Below are positions 35,599-41,433 of a stretch of DNA of 41,433 nt, piece by piece. The stretch covers positions 1 to 41,433 of the forward strand of contig MNYQ01000072.1 of the NCBI GenBank assembly GCA_001873185.1. Direction: 5' to 3'. The position numbers and the translations under genes were made by a program. The notes beneath the pieces are model-generated. The model saw nothing but the letters and a program-made list of their open reading frames with translations, ran no database searches and was not told where the DNA came from. The DNA comes from Ignavibacteria bacterium CG2_30_36_16 (GTDB lineage Bacteria; Bacteroidota; Ignavibacteria; Ignavibacteriales; Ignavibacteriaceae). Position 1 is the first letter of the stretch. Every line of letters begins with the position of its first letter.

Positions 35599-35807
35599 GC
35601 GTGTTTTACTAAATCAAATATTTCCTTAAACACTTTTCCTTTATTTAACTTAGATTGCCATTGACGATGTCGTTTTACAGACTCTATTCTTTTTCGATTA
35701 GCAATTGAAAGAAATCTACTCGTTTCTAATGGGCCTAACTTTTCTGTTAATAATCTTATGGCTCTGTTAAACAATTCCTCTTCATTTATATATTCATTTG
35801 GTCTCAT
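35595..35807 (-). CDS. Small putative antitoxin paired with the PIN toxin
   Basis: A 70-residue, mostly helical, charged protein (MRPNEYINEEELFNRAIRLL, then LGPLETSRFLSIANRKRIES) that I do not recognise by family. It begins in an ATGA overlap with the PIN gene stop and has a GAGGAA ribosome binding site seven bases upstream. That is why I chose 35807 over the start at 35828. Tight coupling to a PIN-domain gene makes it the likely antitoxin, in reversed order (toxin first). Its stop codon lies within the terminal box of repeat B, the clearest case of a gene ending in the array repeat. Confidence 0.75.
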   Translation of the reverse strand: MRPNEYINEEELFNRAIRLLTEKLGPLETSRFLSIANRKRIESVKRHRQWQSKLNKGKVFKEIFDLVKHA

Positions 35808-36250
35808 TTTAATTCCTCTTTTGTACAAAACTCAACTGGATTTATTACTTCAATTTCAGTTTTTATTCTTTTACTTCTTTTTATAAACTTGTCATCACAG
35901 GTGATTAAATAATCTGCTGATTGCTCCGCAAAAGCTAAATGAATCGAATCTGCGATGCCAATATTATTTTTAATCAATTCATCTGCTCGTTCTTTTGCTT
36001 TAATATATTCATAATTACCTTCTTTTCCATATATATCTAAAAGGTGTATAATTTGAATCTTCTCTCTATTGTCTTCAATACTTTCAATTTCTTTAAAATG
36101 CATTGATGAAATTATCATTTCATATTTTTGACTCTGGATTCCATTAAGTATTAGATAATAAGCATCAGTTTCTAATCTAATCCTCATATTGCCTTGATTA
36201 TCAAATGGACGACAGAGTGTACAAATATCAAGATAGAGTTTTAATTGCAT
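35804..36250 (-). CDS. PIN-domain toxin-like ribonuclease
   Basis: A PIN-domain protein, the nuclease fold of VapC-type toxins. The acidic active-site residues fit: the first Asp in LKLYLDICTLCRPFD, Glu in SMHFKEIESI, Asp in IGIADSIHLAFAEQSADYLI and Asp in TCDDKFIKRS. All four are present, so it looks active. The ATG at 36250 gives MQLKLYLD, the usual close spacing to the first strand; an upstream start (36262) adds four residues. It precedes and overlaps the small putative antitoxin. Other PIN families are possible, so I give no symbol. Confidence 0.85.
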   Translation of the reverse strand: MQLKLYLDICTLCRPFDNQGNMRIRLETDAYYLILNGIQSQKYEMIISSMHFKEIESIEDNREKIQIIHLLDIYGKEGNYEYIKAKERADELIKNNIGIADSIHLAFAEQSADYLITCDDKFIKRSKRIKTEIEVINPVEFCTKEELK

Positions 36251-36312
36251 TTTAAATATCAATATTATTATATGACATCAATATAAAGAATTGTCGGAAA
36301 ACTATCTTATTG

Positions 36313-36524
36313 CAAGGACAAATTATTAAAATCCAACACTGCCGTATTAATTATTTTGGGCAACAATCCCGCTTCTAGCGGGAAAAGATTTCCTTCTACT
36401 TTTTACATCCGCAAAAAGCAAGGGTTATATTCTTCTTTCGGGATAACTGCATCCCGAAAGCACTTAAAAAATATTTATCAAACATTTAAATTACGTGTTG
36501 ACTTTAATCGGAATAACTGGTTAG
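36313..36524 (-). repeat. attC-like long repeat, copy C (left end lost)
   Basis: Shares the right arm CGGAATAAC, spacer TG and a box GTTAG (36520-36524) with copies A and B, and both internal hairpins. The left ATAAC box and arm are not recognisable. Inside it is closer to the truncated copy D (TCCAACACTGCCGTATTAA). The right box is seven bases from the HepT stop. Confidence 0.85.
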
Positions 36525-36531
36525 TCCTTGT

Positions 36532-36876
36532 TTATAATTGTTCTATTATTTCTTTGATTTGCGGCTTTAATGAAACAATATCTGTTGTAATTATATCCCA
36601 GACAATTTTAGTATCAATACCAAAATATTCATGGATTAATAAATTTCCAAGATCTATTATTTCACGCCATTGTATTTCTGAATAGAGTTTTTTGAAGTGA
36701 GACGTAAGATGATTTGCGGCTTCACCAATAATTTCTAATTGTTTGACACAAGCATAATGCATCATTGTATTAGATTGGAATACTTCGTAAGACGATTTTG
36801 TTACATACGATTCGATTTCAAGAATAGCATCATAAATGTGTTGTAAACGTGCTTTATCGCCCAAACTATTTCTCAT
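36532..36876 (-). CDS. HepT-like (DUF86) HEPN toxin lacking the catalytic Arg
   Basis: The HEPN partner of the MntA-like antitoxin upstream. The DUF86/HepT fold is clear: ARLQHIYDAILEIESYV, VKQLEIIGEAANHLTSHFK, and the C-terminal IIDLGNLLIHEYFGIDTKIV. HepT toxins carry RX4HXY here. This copy has Gly at the Arg position (GNLLIHEY) with His and Tyr kept, and a one-base AGA-to-GGA change would explain it. The protein is otherwise full length (114 residues), so RNase activity may be lost or reduced while binding is retained. It overlaps the MntA gene by 11 bp, and its stop is seven bases from repeat C. Confidence 0.85.
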   Translation of the reverse strand: MRNSLGDKARLQHIYDAILEIESYVTKSSYEVFQSNTMMHYACVKQLEIIGEAANHLTSHFKKLYSEIQWREIIDLGNLLIHEYFGIDTKIVWDIITTDIVSLKPQIKEIIEQL

Positions 36877-37153
36877 AGATCAATATTTTTTCTGAATCAA
36901 TAAATGGTTTAATATACTTTGAGACACTATTACTTGTAAGAAGATCGACTTTCCTTTTTAACAAGTCTTCTAATTCTAGTTTCATTCTTACAAAACCAAG
37001 ACCAATTGGTTGTGAATAATCTAACTCAACCAATATATCCACATCACTCAAGTCATCATTTTCATTTCGTGATACAGAACCAAATAAAAATGCCTTCTTT
37101 ACAGGTTTATTTTTGAAATAATTTACAATCTTATCAGAAAATTCTTTACTCAT
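36866..37153 (-). CDS. MntA-like nucleotidyltransferase antitoxin
   Basis: A minimal nucleotidyltransferase of the type that AMPylates HepT on its HXY tyrosine in HepT/MntA systems. The GSX10DXD motif is intact: GSVSRNENDDLSDVDILVEL (about residues 25-44). KVDLLTSNSVSKYIKPFI follows, with the third Asp. The length of 95 residues is standard. It is the first gene of the pair and overlaps hepT by 11 bp. Upstream lies repeat E at 37237-37327, so this is the right-hand unit of the array. Confidence 0.88.
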   Translation of the reverse strand: MSKEFSDKIVNYFKNKPVKKAFLFGSVSRNENDDLSDVDILVELDYSQPIGLGFVRMKLELEDLLKRKVDLLTSNSVSKYIKPFIDSEKILIYEK

Positions 37154-37236
37154 GATTTCACTTTATTTTGTTTAAAATGTCTTCAAAAAGATAATAGAAA
37201 ACATATTAAAAAACACTATCCATTTTTCATAGAGGG

Positions 37237-37327
37237 CTAACGGCATGTTGAACGAATCCGCTTTGCGCCTTAGTCCAACAGGGGATTATGCCTCAGCACG
37301 TTTCGGCATTAATCCCTTAAACGTTAT
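37237..37327 (-). repeat. attC-like repeat, copy E, about 91 bp
   Basis: Left end CTAAC, spacer GGCAT, arm GTTGAACG. Right end TTAAAC, then GTTAT. The body GGATTATGCCTCAGCACG and TTCGGCATTAATCCCTTAAA is shared with E2. Outer boxes pair as in A and B, but the inner arms pair weakly. The length is within the usual attC range. Confidence 0.6.
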
Positions 37328-37447
37328 ATGTTTGTTTATAAGATTATTCTAACGCTAAGAAAAATTTTGAAAAATATTTATGCAAAATTCTTCTTTCGCT
37401 CAATTTCTTTTCCCTTTCCGAAATTGATTCCTCCACAAAATGCTTAT

Positions 37448-37575
37448 TGAAAATACAGGTAACCGGGTAAATCCGCTTTGCGCCTTAGTCCATCCTTAGA
37501 TCCCGCCCGTTTTTAGCGGGAACACGGGATTATGCCTCAGCACGTTTCGGCATTAATCCCTTAAACGTAATACTT
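37448..37575 (-). repeat. Array repeat of the second type, copy E2
   Basis: Nearly the same body as copy E (TTCGGCATTAATCCCTTAAA) but with an inserted CCCGC/GCGGG hairpin (37503-37520) and degraded ends. It is the closest relative of copy D2 at 33489-33680. It lies 54 bp downstream of the stop of the PQQ-like T9SS gene. Confidence 0.8.
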
Positions 37576-37629
37576 ACGCTCTATAATATAAGAGCAAACT
37601 AAAACAATTTATATTTATTTTGTAACGGC

Positions 37630-39147
37630 TCACTTCAGCAAAATCATTTTTCTATTTTGTGTGAAATTATTTACTCGTAAAGAATACACATAAATTCCGC
37701 TTGTCAAATTATTTCCATTAAATGAAACAGAATAACTTCCTTGTGATTTTTCTTCATTAACTATAGTTAGTACTTGTTTACCTAGAACATCATACACTTT
37801 TAATTGAACGAATCCTCTTTCTTTAACAACATAATTTATTGTTGTACTTGGGTTAAATGGGTTGGGAAAATTTTGTTCCAATTTATAATCCAAAGTTTTG
37901 AAATTGTCTTTTACACTTACGGTACCCGTATCCCTAATGGCAATTAAAGTTTTTTGCTGATTTGGCGACAGTGAGCTTTTATGAACACCGATGTAAAGCG
38001 TGCCGTCCGCTGTAATGGACCCGGTGTTGTCAACTTGATAATCATTAAGAGGTAATTTCCATTTTAATTCACCATCACTTGATATTGCATAATAATAATA
38101 TCCAAATGTTGAACCAACATAAACTGTACCTTCTGAATCACATATTAATGGTTGCCAATAGTCGTCTGGTTCTATAAAATCAAATGTATATTTCCAGTTA
38201 AAATTACCATTATAGGATATTGAGATTAACAAATTCTCAACCCCTTGTTGTGTTATTTGGAATCCTATTGCATAAATATTTCCATTTTTATCAATAGAAG
38301 GCACTGAATAGGAACCCACAATAAAATCACCGAATTTCCATCTAATGGTTCCATCTGGTTGTAGGCAATAAAAATTATAATCGATACCAAAATATATATA
38401 TCCATTAGAATCAACCAGTGGTCCCTTTTCTGCTGCAATGCAACTAAATTTCCACTTTAGGCTTCCATCAAGATTTAGTGCAAAGAGGTTTGAATCTGCT
38501 CCAAATATGTAAATTGTATTCCCATCTGGTGAAAAAACAGGAGATTTTCGAAAAAAGCCGTCTTCATAATTTATATTCCAATTTAATGTACCATTGGGAT
38601 TAATAGAATATAATTCACCTAAACCATTTGTAATATATAATCTTCCTTCTTTATCAATGTTGGGTATTGCTATTTCTACTATTGGCGCAGATGTTTCATA
38701 TCTCCATTTTAATGTGCCCTCAGAATTTAGGGCATAGAAATATTTATCAAGTGAACCAAAATAAATTGTATTGCTCGAATCTATTAAAATACCGGACTGT
38801 GGTGGGCGGTTTGTCCCTAATTTATAATCCCATATTAGTTTACCATCTGGTGTATATGAATAGAAATGATCGGCGCTGTCTAACTGATAATATGAACCGA
38901 AATATAAATTACCTTCTTCGCCAATTACCGGCCCGGAGAAAATACCATCTTTCATATCTGCAGTCCAAACTATTGTTGGTGTTTGAGGACCTTTATAAGG
39001 TGAACGTCCGGTAAATTGTGGATCGTGCTTAATCATAGGCCAATCGGAATTTGCAAGTGTTGGCCATTCAATATCTGTTTGTATTTGGGCAATAATATTT
39101 GAAATACTTAGGAGAAACAGCAACGTTAAATAAAAAATATTTTTCAT
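37630..39147 (-). CDS. Secreted PQQ-like beta-propeller protein with T9SS sorting domain
   Basis: An exported protein, probably anchored or released at the cell surface by type IX secretion. A signal peptide ends near residue 20 (SNIIAQ). About eight PQQ-like propeller repeats fill residues about 45-415, each with an IYFGS strand and a DGTLKWRY-like strand, for example YALNSEGTLKWRYET and YCLQPDGTIRWKFG. The last 85 residues are the sorting domain: LEQNFPNPFNPSTTINYV, LKVYDVLGKQVL, TSGIYVYSL, RKMILLK. The ATG at 39147 has an AAGGTG site six bases upstream; one at 39156 does not. PQQ binding is not implied by such repeats. The next upstream gene is another T9SS protein. Confidence 0.9.
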   Translation of the reverse strand: MKNIFYLTLLFLLSISNIIAQIQTDIEWPTLANSDWPMIKHDPQFTGRSPYKGPQTPTIVWTADMKDGIFSGPVIGEEGNLYFGSYYQLDSADHFYSYTPDGKLIWDYKLGTNRPPQSGILIDSSNTIYFGSLDKYFYALNSEGTLKWRYETSAPIVEIAIPNIDKEGRLYITNGLGELYSINPNGTLNWNINYEDGFFRKSPVFSPDGNTIYIFGADSNLFALNLDGSLKWKFSCIAAEKGPLVDSNGYIYFGIDYNFYCLQPDGTIRWKFGDFIVGSYSVPSIDKNGNIYAIGFQITQQGVENLLISISYNGNFNWKYTFDFIEPDDYWQPLICDSEGTVYVGSTFGYYYYAISSDGELKWKLPLNDYQVDNTGSITADGTLYIGVHKSSLSPNQQKTLIAIRDTGTVSVKDNFKTLDYKLEQNFPNPFNPSTTINYVVKERGFVQLKVYDVLGKQVLTIVNEEKSQGSYSVSFNGNNLTSGIYVYSLRVNNFTQNRKMILLK

Positions 39148-39233
39148 ATTGAGCACCTTTTCATAATTAAACCAGGTTTTGATTTTAACAAAACAAAACC
39201 CGGCATCGAGTTAATCGCAAAAAACAAAAATAA

Positions 39234-40334
39234 TTATCTGAGTAAAATCATCTTCTTTACATCTGTAAAATTATCAGTATGAATTTTATAAAGATATATT
39301 CCACTTGGTAAATTTGATGCGTTAAATTCAATTGAATAACTTCCTTGCTCTTGTCTCTGATTAACTAATTCAGCAACTGTTTCGCCTATTGAATTATAAA
39401 CGCTAAGGTTTACAAAACCATCTTCTTTTAACCGATAATTAATTATTGTTGATGGATTAAACGGATTTGGATAGTTCTGCCTTACATAATAATTGGCTAC
39501 TTCATCATTTCTATTCATATTAGCTTTCTGCATAGGAATTCCTACAACTCTAACATCGGCTTCATTTCCTTTTAATGTTTCTTGGTTGTTGGTCAAAAAA
39601 GCCGACACTTTGTACTTTGCTATCAGTTCATGTGCAATATAAGGTCCGGAAACAATTTCTTCGGAAAAATCAGTATATTCTAAATTAGTTGTTTCAGCGA
39701 TTTTAACAAAGTTTGGTGAATCTTTCTTTTTATAAATATAATATTTCGATACACTGCTCGGATTGTGGTAGGCATTAAACTGCAATTTGGGATGAGAATT
39801 ATTATTTGTAATGTTCAAGTATAGTTCCAACCCGGAAGTTACGTGGTCAATACCACCGACTAAATCCCAAACCGTTTGATTAGTGCCATCTATGGTTTGT
39901 GTGTTGTCATTGTTTCTAAAATTTTTATTAGCATAATCATATTTGAAATAAACATCGGGGGAGACACCATAATCCGAGGTTCGCCAATCCATATAGAAGT
40001 ATGCTTGTTCGACACCCCCTTCTTTGGCACTTATTTTATATTTGCCTAATGCTACAATTGGATTCATTCCAGCATTTACATCAATAACTAAATCAAAATA
40101 AGCAGTATAATTTTGAGGGGATCCAGGTTTCGGGACTTGAACGCTTGCAGATGAATAATCAGAAGTTAAATAATAATTTTCATCCCATCTTTCGGTTATC
40201 GCAGTAGCTGTAAAGGTAACATTCCAGCTTGTACCTTTATTAATTAGTTCAATAATAACTTCACCATAATGTAATGGTTCTTCCGCAAACAATGAGAGAA
40301 ATGGAAGCATAATTAGTAAAAATAATTTTTTCAT
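39234..40334 (-). CDS. Secreted protein with T9SS sorting domain
   Basis: An exported protein of 366 residues. A signal peptide ends near residue 17 (LSLFAEE). Residues about 20-190 form an ectodomain I do not recognise (YGEVIIELINKGTSWNVTFT, then FDLVIDVNAGMNPIVALGKY). Residues about 195-265 look like a fibronectin-type module (YYIYKKKDSPNFVKIAETTN). The last 80 residues are the T9SS sorting domain: RQNYPNPFNPSTIINYRL, LSVYNSIGETVAELV, PSGIYLYKI, KKMILLR. It lies 86 bp upstream of the PQQ-like gene on the same strand and may be co-transcribed. The function is unknown. Confidence 0.88.
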   Translation of the reverse strand: MKKLFLLIMLPFLSLFAEEPLHYGEVIIELINKGTSWNVTFTATAITERWDENYYLTSDYSSASVQVPKPGSPQNYTAYFDLVIDVNAGMNPIVALGKYKISAKEGGVEQAYFYMDWRTSDYGVSPDVYFKYDYANKNFRNNDNTQTIDGTNQTVWDLVGGIDHVTSGLELYLNITNNNSHPKLQFNAYHNPSSVSKYYIYKKKDSPNFVKIAETTNLEYTDFSEEIVSGPYIAHELIAKYKVSAFLTNNQETLKGNEADVRVVGIPMQKANMNRNDEVANYYVRQNYPNPFNPSTIINYRLKEDGFVNLSVYNSIGETVAELVNQRQEQGSYSIEFNASNLPSGIYLYKIHTDNFTDVKKMILLR

Positions 40335-40624
40335 TTTTAATTTTCCATTATAAAATTTTAGTGAATTGATTAATTGATGATGCTCTTATAAAAGCACTAT
40401 AAAAAACCAACCGGATAAAATTTCTTTAATATTTTCATTACCGTTAGTACCTCTCTTATTTGTGAGTAAGTATAACTATTTAGTATTTTATCTGTAAATG
40501 AGCAAAAAAGAGAAAGATGAGCGTTGTAAAATCTAACTGCTCATTTGCAGACCTGTCCGGCGTTTTGACGGATAAAATAGTGTTGTGCGAAACCACACCG
40601 TGTCTGTTAGCGTTCGATCCGTTA

Positions 40625-40640
40625 TCCGTTAGCTAACGGA
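40625..40640. repeat. 16-bp dispersed palindrome, perfect copy
   Basis: TCCGTTAGCTAACGGA, preceded directly by a partial TCCGTTA copy at 40618-40624. Confidence 0.8.
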
Positions 40641-40734
40641 AACGGACTGTGTGATTGTTTTTTCACTCATCTCCATATTCTCTAAATGCTGTTTGGTAAA
40701 ATGTATTTATTTATTTTTCCAAAGGCAAGAAATA

Positions 40735-40750
40735 TCCGTTAGCTAACGGA
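40735..40750. repeat. 16-bp dispersed palindrome, perfect copy
   Basis: TCCGTTAGCTAACGGA, followed by TTCCCGGGCG. It lies 94 bp from the previous copy and in the same intergenic region. Confidence 0.8.
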
Positions 40751-41007
40751 TTCCCGGGCGCTATTTTTTTTCTCATCATCCTCAAATCTTAAATCAAATA
40801 GCTGCACACCGTAACCCTTCATCCTAACCCGGGCAAGCCCCCGCGGGGCGGAACAAGCAGAACCGTTCGGCTGAGCTAACGCCAAAGCCAAAAAAGAAAT
40901 AAACCGTTAGCTAATCCCGCATGCGGGAAAGCAATCTTTTGTTTTTAATTCAAAATTGAGATCACTTCATCCGGCAGCCGTCAATCTGCGTAAGGTGAGT
41001 TGCTAAC

Positions 41008-41054
41008 TTTTTCCCAAGACGATGCTTGGGAAAAAAGCCCCGATGAAATCGGGG
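41008..41054. repeat. Two adjacent hairpins
   Basis: TTTTTCCCAAG pairs with CTTGGGAAAAA (41008-41035), followed one to two bases later by CCCCGAT with ATCGGGG (41038-41054). The first has A/T flanks like a terminator, but no gene ends nearby. Confidence 0.7.
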
Positions 41055-41184
41055 GAAAATTAATGCAAAATATAAATGAGTCTGGTGTAAAAAGATCGTT
41101 CCTGTTATTTCGAGGCGTTCTGAGCTTGTCGAAGAATGCCGAAGTCCCTATTTATCGGGACGATTTCGAGACGAATTCTAAAGA

Positions 41185-41233
41185 TTGCTTCACGAGTTTC
41201 TGCTGAACGAAGTGAATGTGTTCGCAATGACGG
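41185..41233. repeat. GATTGCTTC...CGCAATGAC repeat arm
   Basis: Begins GATTGCTTCACGAG and ends TCGCAATGACGG, matching one arm of the inverted-repeat element at 25262-25433, with an insertion in the middle. A GTCCC/GGGAC hairpin (about 41142-41161) lies to the left. Confidence 0.65.
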
Positions 41234-41433
41234 ATACAAAATAAAGATTTTAAGAGTGGACTCATAAATGTATGTCATAATTAACCTAATTACCTTAGTA
41301 ACCAAGATAATCAAAAGAATATCAACCTTATTACCTTATCTTCCATCGTAAAGAATTCCGATATTATTTTATCTTTAGGGCATCTCTAAAAACATCATTT
41401 TGTTAATCCACTGGCTGACTTCGGAAGAAGTTT

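Larger units (their letters stand above)
37154..37629. other. Non-coding repeats at the right end of the toxin-antitoxin array
   Basis: Two related repeats, E (37237-37327) and E2 (37448-37575), are separated by about 120 bp of AT-rich sequence. The segment before E2, TTCTTCTTTCG through ATTGAAAATACAGGT, matches the order seen in 33345-33510, so this is a second copy of the composite repeat at the left end. No gene is seen. Confidence 0.7.
40335..41433. other. 1.1-kb non-coding region rich in small palindromes
   Basis: No gene is supported on either strand. It holds perfect palindrome copies at 40625-40640 and 40735-40750, a degenerate one near 40902-40916 followed by TCCCGCATGCGGGA, two adjacent hairpins at 41008-41054, and a GATTGCTTC...TCGCAATGAC element at 41185-41233 related to the one after bshC. 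GGCATCTCTAA near 41380 also occurs at about 25182. The pattern suggests repeated insertion of small elements in a place where they do no harm. Confidence 0.7.

Noticed and set aside
34471-36685. Plus-strand frames in repeats A, B and C with similar proteins (HPASSGKRFPSTIYIRKK)
   Set aside because: They resemble each other only because the DNA repeats do. They run into the toxin-antitoxin genes on the other strand and stop at different points.
33250-37575. Repeat cluster as a CRISPR array
   Set aside because: The repeats are over 90 bp long, unevenly spaced, and separated by whole genes and not by short uniform spacers; no cas gene is near.
41000-41314. Small frames on both strands near the right end
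   Set aside because: They cover hairpins and the GATTGCTTC repeat arm; both strands are open by chance.

Overview
The window looks like a chromosomal segment of a Bacteroidota/Chlorobi-group bacterium, most likely from the Ignavibacteria lineage. The reasons are the low GC content, three secreted proteins ending in the type IX secretion (T9SS) type A sorting domain with the NxPNPFNPxT signature, a bacillithiol gene (bshC), a two-component-regulator-propeller sensor kinase, a GxxExxY protein and a DUF6600-type secreted protein. No rRNA or tRNA gene and no CRISPR array was seen. The lineage is inferred from gene content only.

Layout. 1-6200: an intergenic start, then a propeller sensor kinase and a NarL-type response regulator in one operon, followed by a T9SS-sorted secreted protein. 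6270-11330 (minus strand): a GxxExxY protein, a TPR-CHAT lipoprotein overlapping a secreted PD40 propeller gene, and purM. 11530-14350 (plus): the heat-shock cluster hrcA-grpE-dnaJ without dnaK. 14680-17970 (plus): a ComEA-like helix-hairpin-helix protein, a membrane-anchored unknown, a PilM-like protein, rsmD and coaD. 18090-23380 (minus): a queuosine-precursor-type transporter with a Cys-rich unknown, the DUF6600 protein with its terminator, and a glycosyltransferase/flippase pair. 23530-25160 (plus): bshC. 25630-33000 (minus): aroA-trmH-hicB, a deoxyribose-degradation unit (deoC, aldehyde dehydrogenase, half-length aldehyde dehydrogenase), folD and ymdB.

33000-37600 is the most unusual part. 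Four consecutive two-gene toxin-antitoxin modules (MNT/HEPN, YefM/YoeB, PIN/small antitoxin, MntA/HepT) all lie on the minus strand. Each ends within a few bases of a long related repeat whose outer ends resemble integron attC sites: ATAAC and GTTAT boxes, paired inner arms and one extra base in one arm. No integrase lies in the window. I read this as a candidate cassette array without integrase, made wholly of toxin-antitoxin modules. In two of the four modules the HEPN-type toxin looks disabled: an in-frame TAG in one, and Gly in place of the catalytic Arg in the other.

37630-40334 holds two more T9SS-sorted secreted proteins. The last 1.1 kb is non-coding and packed with small palindromes. 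A 16-bp palindrome, TCCGTTAGCTAACGGA and close variants, recurs about ten times in non-coding DNA across the whole window, and a larger inverted-repeat element sits after bshC.
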